Source: Candidatus Abawacabacteria bacterium
GTDB lineage: Bacteria; Patescibacteriota; Gracilibacteria; RBG-16-42-10
Direction of reading: 5' to 3'
DNA length: 64,000 bases
NCBI GenBank assembly: GCA_016207805.1
Contig: JACQZO010000011.1
Span: 1-64,000, forward strand
Below are positions 16,934 through 25,883 of this stretch, piece by piece; the stretch's first letter is position 1; the number at the start of each line of letters is the position of its first letter. The notes under the pieces are model-generated. The model searched no databases and was not told where the DNA came from. It saw nothing but the letters and a program-made list of their open reading frames with translations. The translations under genes were made by a program, and so were the position numbers.

Positions 16934-16945
16934 AGAAGCAGAAGC

Positions 16946-16974
16946 ACTATACGAGCTTTTGCTTTTTTTGGCAA
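16946..16974 (-). promoter_or_regulatory. Promoter of the secE-nusG-rplK-rplA operon
   Basis: Minus strand: TTGCCA (16974-16969), 17-base spacer, TATAGT (16951-16946). Start of transcription is expected near 16939, about 35 bases before the secE ATG at 16905. Confidence 0.7.
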
Positions 16975-16979
16975 ACAAG

Positions 16980-17573
16980 TCAGTTCGTCTTTTTATTTTG
17001 AGGTAAATAGCGCAACACAATGGTGCTAATGATAGCAGTAATAGTGAGCACCGATGAAGTGAGCCAAAGGTTGTCGAATAAAGGATCAAAAGGGTCAATC
17101 TCTAAAAATAAACTAACTAAATTTAACCCCATAAAAATACTGATACTAACGGTGGCTATCCAGCGAGTAATATTATTCCAGCGATTATATTTACTATTAA
17201 GCAAGCAACGAATAGTAGTTAGAAAAAAGACTATAATTAGGATCACGCTCTCTATTTTGAACCCCAGTTCTCCAAGTCTATCTAAAGAAAAAAGTTGCCA
17301 CACATTTCCTATGGACCATAGGGCACCTACTAAAGAGAAACCATGGATGAGTTCTAATAAATTATCGTTACGTTCTTGCCAAGCACAGTTAAATACATTA
17401 AGTGTGCTATACAACCACAGAATCATTAAAGTAAATAGGGTTTGAGGCATCATCAGCCATTCAGGAGTGCTTTCTGGGAGAAGCCATGTCATCAGTAAAT
17501 ATTGAGCTGCTAATAAACAGGTGAGTAGCGTACTTACTAATACTAAGACGCGTAGTTTCCAGATTTGGAGCAT
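16980..17573 (-). CDS. Polytopic membrane protein of unknown function
   Basis: 197 residues with about six hydrophobic segments (around 7-27, 40-60, 73-93, 105-125, 137-155 and 168-188) and short connecting loops. No catalytic motif and no family recognised. It lies upstream of the secE operon but is probably a separate unit because a promoter and hairpin intervene. The 218-base region above its start holds short AGCAAA-type inverted repeats and no gene. Confidence 0.6.
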   Translation of the reverse strand: MLQIWKLRVLVLVSTLLTCLLAAQYLLMTWLLPESTPEWLMMPQTLFTLMILWLYSTLNVFNCAWQERNDNLLELIHGFSLVGALWSIGNVWQLFSLDRLGELGFKIESVILIIVFFLTTIRCLLNSKYNRWNNITRWIATVSISIFMGLNLVSLFLEIDPFDPLFDNLWLTSSVLTITAIISTIVLRYLPQNKKTN

Positions 17574-17791
17574 AGAAAATTAAGTTTGCTAAACAAAATA
17601 TAGCAAAGTCACGAATCATACTGACACTTATTAGATTAGCAATCCTAGCAATCTATGGTGAAATGATGCGATGACCTTAACAAAGCAAATATTTGCTGAA
17701 GAAAAAAGCGGGAGTGGGTAAATAAGGGTATTCATAGTGAAATTTGTAATTACGCAGTGCTTATGTTACTTCTACAATACGAAAATTTTCT

Positions 17792-18493
17792 ATGCCTTTG
17801 ATCCCTATTCGCGCAAGAGTAAAGGAAAACCTTCGGGTTACGTCGAGTGTGTGTGTGGTAAGACTAGTCCTGGTGAATCCTGTGGAATTACAGTTCAAAG
17901 CTGGACAATATTTGTTCATTAAGGCTAGTGAACGAGTATTACGGGCTTATTCTATCGCTTCTTCACCAGCGCAAAAAAATGAGATTGAATTTTGTGTGAA
18001 GCGGGTAGAAGGTGGCGTGGCTTCAAACTTTCTATGGAATTTACAGCCTAATGATGAAATTGATCTGACCGGAACATTTGGTCATTTTATCTATAAAAGT
18101 GATGTTCAGATTGAGCGTATTGTTATGATCGGTACTGGTACTGGAGTGGCTCCACTCAAATCTATGATTGAGTTTGCCTTAACTGAAGGGGAGAAGCGGC
18201 CTCTACATTTATTCTTTGGCGAAAGAATGAAAGAGGATTTTTATTATCTCGATCAATTTGCTGCCTGGGCAACCAATTATCCTAATTTTACTTATACACT
18301 CTGTGCTTCACGAGAGGAGGCTGAAGGATTCTTTTATGGCAGGGTTACCCAAGCTTTAGAAAAAGTGTTACCAGTAGAGAAGGCGACGAGTTTTTATCTT
18401 TGTGGCGGGCAAGCGATGCTGACGGATGTAAGAGATTTATTAGAAAAGTACTCTGTTGAGACGAAAAATATTTATCAGGAAAAGTTTTTTTGA
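17792..18493 (+). CDS. Ferredoxin-NADP reductase-like flavin oxidoreductase
   Basis: 233 residues. An N-terminal FAD-binding barrel contains FKAGQYLFIKA and the RAYSIASSP motif that contacts flavin. The NAD(P)-binding half has VMIGTGTGVAPLKSMIEFAL and the C-terminal YLCGGQAMLTDVRDLL. It moves electrons between NAD(P)H and a carrier such as ferredoxin, flavodoxin or a small quinone. There is no ferredoxin domain in the protein and no partner gene nearby. It ends just before a large hairpin shared with galU. Confidence 0.87.
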   Translation: MPLIPIRARVKENLRVTSSVCVVRLVLVNPVELQFKAGQYLFIKASERVLRAYSIASSPAQKNEIEFCVKRVEGGVASNFLWNLQPNDEIDLTGTFGHFIYKSDVQIERIVMIGTGTGVAPLKSMIEFALTEGEKRPLHLFFGERMKEDFYYLDQFAAWATNYPNFTYTLCASREEAEGFFYGRVTQALEKVLPVEKATSFYLCGGQAMLTDVRDLLEKYSVETKNIYQEKFF

Positions 18494-18511
18494 TTAGGTG
18501 GGAAAGGAACC

Positions 18512-18627
18512 AGGATACGAGATCATGAAGACAAACACCAAGACAAAGACGAAGACGAGAAGGCTCAAAGAATAGCGCCTGTCTTTGTCTTGGTGTTCGT
18601 CTGCGTCTTTTTATGATCTGGTATCCT
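18512..18627. repeat. Large intergenic hairpin made of hexamer units
   Basis: Outer pairings AGGATAC/GTATCCT (18512-18518 with 18621-18627) and GATCAT/ATGATC (18521-18526 with 18613-18618) enclose a perfect 16-bp stem (18535-18550 with 18581-18596). The right arm reads as 6-base units GTCTTT, GTCTTG, GTGTTC, GTCTGC, GTCTTT. It lies between convergent genes, so it could end transcription in both directions. Confidence 0.75.
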
Positions 18628-18633
18628 TGTTCT

Positions 18634-19524
18634 TCAGCCCTTATTTTCGGTGGCTAAAATATTTTTCATATACTCCAAAATCCCTTCCTTCATTTTTGGA
18701 TTTTCTACTGCATAGCGAATTTGTGCTTTGACATAGCCAGCTGGTAGGCCGGTGTCGAGTATTTCGCCTTTGCTGTCGTAAATATAGGCAAGGTGTTTCT
18801 GTGCGACTTCCGCCATAATATGAGGAAGAAGCAGTGAATCCTTTTTGTCTTTTGGTTCAGGAAGTGCTCTTAAAATCTTTATTACCTCAGGACATAAAAT
18901 CATCGGGCTAAATAAGCCAAATAAAGAGGGAGCCTCTTCAGGGGCTGGTTTTTCCACAATGCCCTCAATTTGATAAAAGTTTTCCCGTACTTTTTGTTTC
19001 ACTATAGCGATACCAAAATCTTTGGTTTCATTGGCTGGTACTTCACATACATGAATCATGGTTCCTCCGTATTCTTGGTAGAGTTCCAGCATTTCTATTG
19101 CTGGTGTTCGAGGAAATGTTACTACATCAGCATAGCTAGCAATGATGGGATCACCTTCAGGTATCAAATGCAAACATGAGCGAATAGCACCACCTGTCCC
19201 AGTATGGAAAGCTTGGCGTACAAAAGTAAATTTGAGCTGATTAAATTTAGTAATACTGGCTAATAATTCATCTTTACCTTCATCAGCTAGCATTTTCTCC
19301 AGCTCTAGATGCCGATCTAAATATTCTTCTACTTGAGGGAAATGTTGTTTGCCAACGATAATAAATTCTTTAATGCCAGCATTGGCATAGTCTGTAATCA
19401 AATAATCCAAAGATGGCCGATTTACTATCGGTAGCATTGGTTTTGCTAAACTTTTGGTAACTGGAAGCATTCGTGATCCCCAGCCAGCCACTAGGATTAC
19501 GGCGACTCTTGGTGGTTTATTCAT
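18634..19524 (-). CDS. galU: UTP-glucose-1-phosphate uridylyltransferase
   Basis: 296 residues. Nucleotidyltransferase signature AGWGSRMLPVTKSLAKPMLPIVNRP, with the activating Lys in AKPMLP. It also has HTGTGGAIRSCL, the metal-binding YADVV and GIVEKPAPEEAPS. It makes UDP-glucose for the many glycosyltransferases of this locus. Its ATG overlaps the stop of hsp20 (4 bases), so the two are coupled. Confidence 0.9.
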   Translation of the reverse strand: MNKPPRVAVILVAGWGSRMLPVTKSLAKPMLPIVNRPSLDYLITDYANAGIKEFIIVGKQHFPQVEEYLDRHLELEKMLADEGKDELLASITKFNQLKFTFVRQAFHTGTGGAIRSCLHLIPEGDPIIASYADVVTFPRTPAIEMLELYQEYGGTMIHVCEVPANETKDFGIAIVKQKVRENFYQIEGIVEKPAPEEAPSLFGLFSPMILCPEVIKILRALPEPKDKKDSLLLPHIMAEVAQKHLAYIYDSKGEILDTGLPAGYVKAQIRYAVENPKMKEGILEYMKNILATENKG

Positions 19525-19931
19525 TGTTGAGCTGTTACTTCAGTAATTTTGACTGTTTTTTCCTGCACTTTTTCGTGGGGAATGACTATTTTTAAAATAC
19601 CATCCTTGAAGAAGGCTTGGATTCTCTCGGGGTCAAGGTTGAATGGCAAAACTAAGGTGCGAGCAAAGCCACCCCAAAAGCACTCACGTAATAAATATTC
19701 ACCTTCCGGAATAACGTCATCATGGGTACGTTGTCCTTTGATGGTTAATTGATTGTCGCTGATGGTAATATGGATATCAGCCAATTTTACTCCTGCAACC
19801 GGTGTTCGTACCACGATTTCATTCTCAGTTTGGTACACATCTACTACCAACTGCCCTTCTTGATTGTTGGGTTCTTGGTTAGTGGTGTTTTGTTGAGAAT
19901 CGTCTTTTTTTTTCTTGAAGAGAGAAAACAT
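19521..19931 (-). CDS. Hsp20/alpha-crystallin small heat-shock protein
   Basis: 136 residues. A short Gln/Asn-rich N-terminal arm, then an alpha-crystallin domain (about 30-122) with QLVVDVYQTENEIVVRTPVAGV, RTLVLPFNLD, and GILKIVIPHE. It has a C-terminal EKTVKI segment resembling the IXI anchor. ATP-independent holdase chaperone. First gene of a two-gene unit with galU. Confidence 0.9.
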   Translation of the reverse strand: MFSLFKKKKDDSQQNTTNQEPNNQEGQLVVDVYQTENEIVVRTPVAGVKLADIHITISDNQLTIKGQRTHDDVIPEGEYLLRECFWGGFARTLVLPFNLDPERIQAFFKDGILKIVIPHEKVQEKTVKITEVTAQQ

Positions 19932-20036
19932 AGGCTTGAACTCCGAGTTAGCAGATACAATTTAGCACATTGAAGTCTGGAGAAAAATTATCAAGTTAGT
20001 TTTTGCTAGAAAATAGTATTGTTTATGGTCTTGGGC

Positions 20037-21500
20037 TTATTCTTTTACCTTACTAGCCAAAAGTTTATTCTTTAGTACCAGCAAGAGATCTGGAGCTAGG
20101 CCTCCAGTGAGGGTGAGCAGAATGATATATAGAACACCAGTAGAGCCAAAGCCAAGAGGAAGACTAAGCAATGGTGATAACGGAAGCAACCATGGACGGA
20201 TGATAAATAGATAACCGGCACAGATGGCAATGGAAATAATTGTGGCTAAAGTAGTCTTGAAGTTGAGAGGAATTTTGCGTGTTCTATTAGCGACAGTAAC
20301 CAATCCAATAAAGTGAATGCCTTGGGCCAATACCACAGCCCAAGCTGTGCCATATGCTGCCCAGGTAGGAGTGAATATAATGGCAAAAGTCACAGCTACC
20401 AAGGCCTCTATCAGAGTAATCCACCAAAAGGCTTTGACTTGATTGAGACTTACTAAAATATATTGAAATAAGTTTGAAAGAAAATTGAATATACTGGCAA
20501 TTACCATTACTCGCATCAGGTCGGCTGCCCCTGCAAAATCAGTACCAGTAGAAATAAGCTGGATCATGCTTTCTGCCATAATAAAGCTGCCTACACACAT
20601 ACCTAAACCAATAATCACCAAAATATCCCACGACTTTTGCAACAAATGATTAAAGCGGTTTTCGTCCATATGTGCTGCCGAAAGGCTGGGTAATACTGAG
20701 TTCATAAAGCTGAAAGGAATTAGTAAAAGTAGCTCATAACTACGCAAAGCCACGCCAAATACGCCTACAGTAGCACTGTCTTGTGCTTCTCCCAGAATGA
20801 GACTATTGATGCGTAAATAGACTGTACCTAGAATCAATGCGGTGCCATAAACAGCACTCTTTTTCAGTAATCGATAAATTTCTTGCCAATTGAAAAGTGG
20901 GCGAATAGGCAGAAGCTTGTTGGCGGTATACCAACTGAGGGTGCAAACGTAAAAGTTATTAATTACGCCGGCAATAATTAGATGAAGAAAGCCCCAATCA
21001 AACCAAGCTGCTAGGGCGATATAGATAACACTTAAAGTTTTACCCACTATTACAGCGAAGGCAAATTGGGGCATTTTGAGGTGAACCTGTAATGCTGCTG
21101 ATACCGTTGAACCAATTAAATATGCTGCCATGCCAATAGTTGCAATTACTACCGAGACTGACATTAGCCAAGTAAAGGTGGGGATTACAAAAGCGGCGAT
21201 ACTGGTAATACTACCAATGACAAGGATAAGAATGAGACGCAAGCCAAGCATATTGCCTAATATTTCTTGCATGCGCTCTTTTTGTTTAGACATTTCGTCT
21301 ACAGCTAAAGTGAATAAGCCAAGATCACAAGCAAGCCCAAAGAAACCAACCAATTCATATACTAGGGTATATTCTCCATAACCACTGGCTCGTAAATAGT
21401 GAGTAATAATTTTGATAATTACTACACTTAATACAGCATTAAATAACCGAGAGATAATTTGCGAGATAGTATTGGAGGCAATCTTTTTGGCGTTTTCCAT
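20037..21500 (-). CDS. Polysaccharide flippase (MATE/Wzx superfamily)
   Basis: 487 residues with about 14 membrane helices. The N-terminal NTISQIISRLFNAVLSVVIIKIITHYLRASGYGEYTL block is typical of Wzx/MurJ-like oligosaccharide flippases. It probably moves an undecaprenyl-linked precursor across the membrane. As the last gene after murB, femX, ftsW and murG it could be the lipid II flippase, but the N-terminus looks more Wzx-like than MurJ-like. Assignment between the two is uncertain. Confidence 0.78.
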   Translation of the reverse strand: MENAKKIASNTISQIISRLFNAVLSVVIIKIITHYLRASGYGEYTLVYELVGFFGLACDLGLFTLAVDEMSKQKERMQEILGNMLGLRLILILVIGSITSIAAFVIPTFTWLMSVSVVIATIGMAAYLIGSTVSAALQVHLKMPQFAFAVIVGKTLSVIYIALAAWFDWGFLHLIIAGVINNFYVCTLSWYTANKLLPIRPLFNWQEIYRLLKKSAVYGTALILGTVYLRINSLILGEAQDSATVGVFGVALRSYELLLLIPFSFMNSVLPSLSAAHMDENRFNHLLQKSWDILVIIGLGMCVGSFIMAESMIQLISTGTDFAGAADLMRVMVIASIFNFLSNLFQYILVSLNQVKAFWWITLIEALVAVTFAIIFTPTWAAYGTAWAVVLAQGIHFIGLVTVANRTRKIPLNFKTTLATIISIAICAGYLFIIRPWLLPLSPLLSLPLGFGSTGVLYIILLTLTGGLAPDLLLVLKNKLLASKVKE

Positions 21501-21513
21501 TGTAGATGAGGGA

Positions 21514-21548
21514 TAGATTCTGAACTCTAGATTTTAGATTCTAGATTT
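21514..21548. repeat. 7-base tandem repeat (TAGATTY) overlapping the murG stop
   Basis: Five units in exact register: TAGATTC, TGAACTC, TAGATTT, TAGATTC, TAGATTT. The last three encode the C-terminal residues and stop of murG on the minus strand, so the repeat has set the protein's end. Confidence 0.75.
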
Positions 21549-22609
21549 ATCGATTGGAGCACGTTTATTACATTTTTTGTGGCATTACTATGAGAGATGG
21601 CAGCATTTTTTGCAAAGGGAATGGTTTGATTTTGTAGTTGAGACAAGGCTGTAAATAAGCTTTTTTCATTCAAATGCTCTTCTAATACCACTCTAATTTG
21701 GGGCAAATTGGTGAAGGTTTGAGCATTGATAATTTGGTCACCACGGCTTTGATCCTTACCTAAAGGAATAAGAATCGCTGGTTTTCCTAAAGTAAGAATT
21801 TCTGCCAAGGTAGTGGCACCGGCCCGAGAGATGATAATATCGGCACATTGATAAATGTCTGCTAGTTCTTCACTAAAAGATTCAAAAGGAAAATAATCAG
21901 TATCAGCTTCATGTGTTTTTTTCCCTAGACCAGTCATATGAATGACAATAAATTGTTTATTTAATTCGGCAAAAGATTGGGTAATTACCTCATTGAGCTT
22001 TTTGGCTCCAGAACTACCACCCAGAACTAATAAAATGGGCTTGCTTTGTTTGGGGATACCAAGAAACCGTAAGCCTTTTTCTTTTGTGCCATGCAATATT
22101 TCACTACGGAGAGGGATGCCGGTCACCACTAATTTATCCAGATGTTTGGTAAAGTACTTTTTACTAGCCACAAAGCCTAAACATTGTTTAGTGATAAATG
22201 GTAAACAGAGCCTGGTGGTTAAGCCGGGCACGATATCAGATTCGTGAGCAATGATAGGAATGTGACGCAGCCAGCCAGCTATTACTACAGGAAAACTAAT
22301 GAAGCCGCCTTTAGAAAGGATAACTTGAGGTTTTAATTTGCCTAATAAAAACCATGCTTTGATAATGCCCACTACGGTGCGAAAAGGGTCAGTGAAATTA
22401 CGCAGGGCAAAATATCTGCGTAGTTTGCCGGCGGGAATATTATAAAAAGGTACGGCGACTTTTTTGCTTGCGCTGATTTCCATCCCTTTTGCTGAACCAA
22501 GCCAGAATATTTCTAAAGGATCTTTTGTTTGTGTGCGGAGTTGTGAGACGATGGCTACTAAAGGTTGGATGTGCCCCCCAGTTCCCCCTCCGGTAATGAC
22601 TAGTTTCAT
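21527..22609 (-). CDS. murG: UDP-GlcNAc:lipid I GlcNAc transferase MurG
   Basis: 360 residues from ATG 22609, chosen because MKLVITGGGTGGHIQP begins there as in all MurG (a start at 22648 adds residues that do not fit). GT-B fold. The GGGTGGHI loop, SKGGFISFPVVIA, ESDIVPGL, LVLGGSSGAKKLN and SRAGATTLAE are all present. It makes lipid II. The last codons lie in a 7-base repeat. Its 5' 170 bases are shared out of frame with ftsW. Confidence 0.95.
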   Translation of the reverse strand: MKLVITGGGTGGHIQPLVAIVSQLRTQTKDPLEIFWLGSAKGMEISASKKVAVPFYNIPAGKLRRYFALRNFTDPFRTVVGIIKAWFLLGKLKPQVILSKGGFISFPVVIAGWLRHIPIIAHESDIVPGLTTRLCLPFITKQCLGFVASKKYFTKHLDKLVVTGIPLRSEILHGTKEKGLRFLGIPKQSKPILLVLGGSSGAKKLNEVITQSFAELNKQFIVIHMTGLGKKTHEADTDYFPFESFSEELADIYQCADIIISRAGATTLAEILTLGKPAILIPLGKDQSRGDQIINAQTFTNLPQIRVVLEEHLNEKSLFTALSQLQNQTIPFAKNAAISHSNATKNVINVLQSINLESKI

Positions 22610-23750
22610 TGGTATAGCGCGAAATATTGAGTAAAATACCGATGCCAACAGCTTTGCTCAGTAAGGATGAGCCACCATGACTAATAAAGGGCAAGGTTAG
22701 ACCTGTATTGGGCAAAATGCCCATGATTACGCCCATATTAATAAATGCTTCTAAACAAATCCAGCAGGTGATGCCAGTTGCGACATATTTGGCAAAGCGA
22801 TCGGGTGCCTTTTCAGCAATTTTCATTCCCCGCCAAGCAATGATAGCAAAAGCGGCTATTACTAAAATGATTCTTAAGAAACCAAGCTCTTCTGCTGCAA
22901 TAGCAAAAATAGCATCTCCTTGGGCTTCTGGTAAGTAGGCGAACTTTTGTCGTGAATTACCAAATCCATATCCCCAGAAGCCTCCTGAACCAATAGCAAT
23001 CAAGGCTTGTTGAATTTGATAACCAATACCACTGGGGTCTGCTTCAGGATTAAGGAATGCGGTAAAACGCTGGACAATATACTTCTTTTGACTCATTAAA
23101 CTAACAAAAAGAATACCAACTATCGAGCCTGCGGCAGTTAATTGCACCATATTTCCTTGGGCGATAAAAAACATACTAATAGCAATGGTTGCATAGAGTA
23201 AAATACTCCCGAAATCAGGTTCTGCTAAAAGAAAAAGCACAAAAGTGCCAACAATAATGCCAAAAGGAATAAAGCCTTCTTTCAAGTTTCTTATTTTAGG
23301 ACCGAGGCCATCAAAAAATGCTGCTAAATATAAAATAAAAGCGGTTTTTGCTATCTCCGAAGGTTGAATAGAGGGTAAAAAAGGAATGTTGAGCCAACCC
23401 CGTGCAATCGTATTGTAATCAGATCGTAAGGGGGTAAACACAGTGGCCAAAAGCACTATGGCACCTCCTAAAACGAATAAGCGATGTTTATACCAAAAGC
23501 GGTAAGGAATGCGTTGCACCACAAACCAAGCGACTAAAGCTACCACCAAAGAACTTAATTGATTCCAGAAATAATAGTCTGTGGTCTGTCCTTTGGTGTT
23601 GAAAAAAGAATTAATAGCACTGGCACTGCTAATCATAATTACACCAAAAAGCATCAGACCAAAAACAACTATTGCTAGGACGCGATCAAATTGGCCTTTA
23701 GGTTCTGACGTACCGCTTCTTGAATGTTCTAAGGAGTTTTTTCCCCTCAT
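22440..23750 (-). CDS. ftsW: SEDS-family peptidoglycan glycosyltransferase FtsW
   Basis: 436 residues, about ten membrane helices. SEDS hallmarks: ARGWLNIPFLPSIQPSEIAK, GIGYQIQQALIAIGSGGFWGYG, LPEAQGDAIFAIAAEELGF, NTGLTLPFISHGGSSLL. It polymerises lipid II with a class B PBP at the septum. The frame stays open for about 57 residues past the usual end (NISRY), reading through the first 170 bases of murG in another frame; that tail is basic and unlike other FtsW. The start also overlaps the end of femX by 53 bases. No better start was found. Confidence 0.93.
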   Translation of the reverse strand: MRGKNSLEHSRSGTSEPKGQFDRVLAIVVFGLMLFGVIMISSASAINSFFNTKGQTTDYYFWNQLSSLVVALVAWFVVQRIPYRFWYKHRLFVLGGAIVLLATVFTPLRSDYNTIARGWLNIPFLPSIQPSEIAKTAFILYLAAFFDGLGPKIRNLKEGFIPFGIIVGTFVLFLLAEPDFGSILLYATIAISMFFIAQGNMVQLTAAGSIVGILFVSLMSQKKYIVQRFTAFLNPEADPSGIGYQIQQALIAIGSGGFWGYGFGNSRQKFAYLPEAQGDAIFAIAAEELGFLRIILVIAAFAIIAWRGMKIAEKAPDRFAKYVATGITCWICLEAFINMGVIMGILPNTGLTLPFISHGGSSLLSKAVGIGILLNISRYTNETSHYRRGNWGAHPTFSSHRLTTPHTNKRSFRNILAWFSKRDGNQRKQKSRRTFL

Positions 23751-24672
23751 AATAAGCTTGTTTCAAAGAATGAAGAATAAAATACTGCCAATGTACTAGG
23801 GGATAATGAAGTGTGCCTGGGTACTGATATACATGCCCGCCAAACTTTTTTTTAAAATCGGTAACTCCGTACCATGAGTGTTCAGAGGAGCTATCTTCTG
23901 GCGCTATGCCCAAAAAATCATACACTCTCATGCCTGCATTTTTAGCGTCTTGAATCACTTGCCATTGCAAACCATAAGTGGCCATGGTGTTACGCTTATT
24001 TGAATCAGATGCACCATAATAGTAAATAGCCTGCTCCTTATAAAATACGGCAATGAGTCCTGCTATTGGTTGATCTTGGTAATAGGCTAAATAGAGCTTA
24101 CTATGGGGGACGAGGCGGGTTAGGAAATTGAGATAATAACTTTGGGAATGAATGCCAAAAAGATCTCGTTTGGCAGTAGTTTCTAGTAGTGCATAAAATT
24201 GCGCGACTGGTGTTGCAATGTCAGTGTCACGTCCATCCCATACGCGATAATTTATCTTATGTTTGTCTGCGATCTTGATATTGTATCTTCCTTTCGGTTT
24301 CATTTGTTTTAATAATTCCGCTAAAGACAAAGTTAAGTCTAAATAGAGCGTAGTATCAGGCTGAATATGGAAAGGAGCAGGATGAAATCCCATTGTGCTT
24401 AATTTCTGGCTACTTGCTTCGGATTTTTCCCAAGCGGGTTCGAGTTTAATATAAGCGCAGTTTTTTTGACGGGCGAGTAGTACTAGTTTAGGCCAATTTT
24501 CTTCTAATTGAGCTAAAGATAGGGGGCGATTGATAAAAAAATAACGCTTGCCAAAGGAGGTAGGAAGGATAGTCCAATGTATTGGTCCAATATATCCCGC
24601 TTCTCTATTAGGGAGTGAATTCTGCAATTGAACCCATGCCGAGCTTTGAAAAATATTTTCTTTACTCAGCAT
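23698..24672 (-). CDS. FemAB-family peptidyltransferase
   Basis: 324 residues of the FemX/FemAB (GNAT-related) fold. LKQMKPKGRYNIKIADKHKINYRVW, RDLFGIHSQSYYLNFL, YGASDSNKRNTMATYGLQWQVI and VYDFLGIAPE are typical. These enzymes add amino acids from aminoacyl-tRNA to the lipid II stem peptide to make interpeptide bridges. The position between hpf and ftsW fits peptidoglycan synthesis. Overlaps both neighbours (11 and 53 bases). Confidence 0.87.
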   Translation of the reverse strand: MLSKENIFQSSAWVQLQNSLPNREAGYIGPIHWTILPTSFGKRYFFINRPLSLAQLEENWPKLVLLARQKNCAYIKLEPAWEKSEASSQKLSTMGFHPAPFHIQPDTTLYLDLTLSLAELLKQMKPKGRYNIKIADKHKINYRVWDGRDTDIATPVAQFYALLETTAKRDLFGIHSQSYYLNFLTRLVPHSKLYLAYYQDQPIAGLIAVFYKEQAIYYYGASDSNKRNTMATYGLQWQVIQDAKNAGMRVYDFLGIAPEDSSSEHSWYGVTDFKKKFGGHVYQYPGTLHYPLVHWQYFILHSLKQAYYEGKKLLRTFKKRYVRT

Positions 24673-24982
24673 GATGATCCTGCATCTTTTCTTTATAACG
24701 TTGTAACTGAGTTTTTAGCTTGTCATGAATTAAATCGATACCTTCTTCTACGGTCGATGCTTTTTCTTCAGCAATGAACACCTTTTTGCCCACGGCAATG
24801 CGTACTTCTACATACACTTCGGCGCCATCTTTTGCCGTATTTTGTTCGATACTAACATTGGTTTGATAACTATCTACGTCATTCTGTTGGTAATATCTCT
24901 TTAGTGCTGTAAGTTTTTTTTCGATATAGTCGTGACTCTTATCTTGTAAAGTTATTCCTTTGCAACGGATATTAAAAATCAT
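24662..24982 (-). CDS. hpf: Ribosome hibernation promoting factor (RaiA/HPF, short form)
   Basis: 106 residues, one RaiA domain: MIFNIRCKGITLQDKSHDYIEKKL at the start and the basic/acidic helix DLIHDKLKTQLQRYKEKM at the end. It binds the 30S decoding region and inactivates ribosomes in stationary phase. There is no C-terminal dimerisation domain, so it is of the short type. It is embedded in a cell-wall operon. Confidence 0.88.
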   Translation of the reverse strand: MIFNIRCKGITLQDKSHDYIEKKLTALKRYYQQNDVDSYQTNVSIEQNTAKDGAEVYVEVRIAVGKKVFIAEEKASTVEEGIDLIHDKLKTQLQRYKEKMQDHHAE

Positions 24983-25003
24983 AAGATTTAGTAAATGATG
25001 TAT

Positions 25004-25861
25004 TCAAACAATATTAACTTCCTCTATTAAATGGATACCAAATTTTTCTAACACTACCTGCTTAATATGAGCCGCCAGCATCATAACATCTTTTTTTGTT
25101 GCTTTGCCAGTATTAGTCAAGAAGTTGGCGTGTTTAAGAGAAACTTGGGCATCTCCTATGCTAAATCCTTTGAGGCCGGCTTGATCAATTAGATGTCCTG
25201 CTGATGTTCCGGGTGGATTTTTGAAAAAAGAACCAGCAGTGAAGCCTCCTGGCTGCTTTTCTTTTCGCCACTTTTTTGTTCCATCCATTTTGGTTTTTAT
25301 TTCTGTAGGATCACCCAATGTGAGAGTCATAGTACATTCAATCACAAAGCGAGGGTGGTGTTTGATAGTACTTTCTCGATAGGAAAATTCGAGATCTGCT
25401 GCAGGTAGGGTGACGATCTGATTTTTATTATCAATGATTGTTACCTCTTGGAGTACATCTTTTATTTCGGTTCCCAGAGAGCCTGCATTGCCTCGAATCG
25501 CTCCACCAATAGTTCCAGGTAAGCCGAACAGAGCTTCAATTCCTGATAAACTTTGTTCTAAACAGAACTGCGCCAATGTTGTTGTATAGACACCACTACC
25601 TACTTTTAGCTGAGTATCATTTCGTTCAATATGATTGATGTTGCTACGAATAGTTAATCCGGATAATCCATGATCGGGAAATAAGATGTTGGTACCGCCC
25701 CCCAAGAAGAAGGTGGTGAGTTTGTTTGTCGCTGCATAATCTAGGGCCTCTACTGCTTCTGCAGCATTTTTAACTTCCACAAAAAACTCAGCTGGACCAC
25801 CAATATGGAAAGAACTGTAAAGGGCAAGTGGAATATTCTGTTTGATAGCCAACATGAACAA
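25004..25861 (-). CDS. murB: UDP-N-acetylenolpyruvoylglucosamine reductase
   Basis: 285 residues, FAD-dependent. ALYSSFHIGGPAEFF, FLGGGTNILF, GLPGTIGGAIRGNAGSLG, the catalytic Ser in AGSFFKNP, AGHLIDQAGLKG and SLKHANFLTN. It reduces enolpyruvyl-UDP-GlcNAc to UDP-MurNAc. The start may be ATG 25861 or 25855. The gap of 81 bases to the upstream DHH gene contains a strong hairpin. Confidence 0.95.
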   Translation of the reverse strand: MFMLAIKQNIPLALYSSFHIGGPAEFFVEVKNAAEAVEALDYAATNKLTTFFLGGGTNILFPDHGLSGLTIRSNINHIERNDTQLKVGSGVYTTTLAQFCLEQSLSGIEALFGLPGTIGGAIRGNAGSLGTEIKDVLQEVTIIDNKNQIVTLPAADLEFSYRESTIKHHPRFVIECTMTLTLGDPTEIKTKMDGTKKWRKEKQPGGFTAGSFFKNPPGTSAGHLIDQAGLKGFSIGDAQVSLKHANFLTNTGKATKKDVMMLAAHIKQVVLEKFGIHLIEEVNIV

Positions 25862-25883
25862 AGATCAAGTCTATTGGATAATA

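Noticed and set aside
16906-16974. 23-residue N-terminal extension of SecE
   Set aside because: It contains the operon's promoter and a terminator-like hairpin and does not resemble SecE.
22610-22648. 13-residue extension of MurG
   Set aside because: MurG proteins begin at the MKLVITGGGTGGH block.
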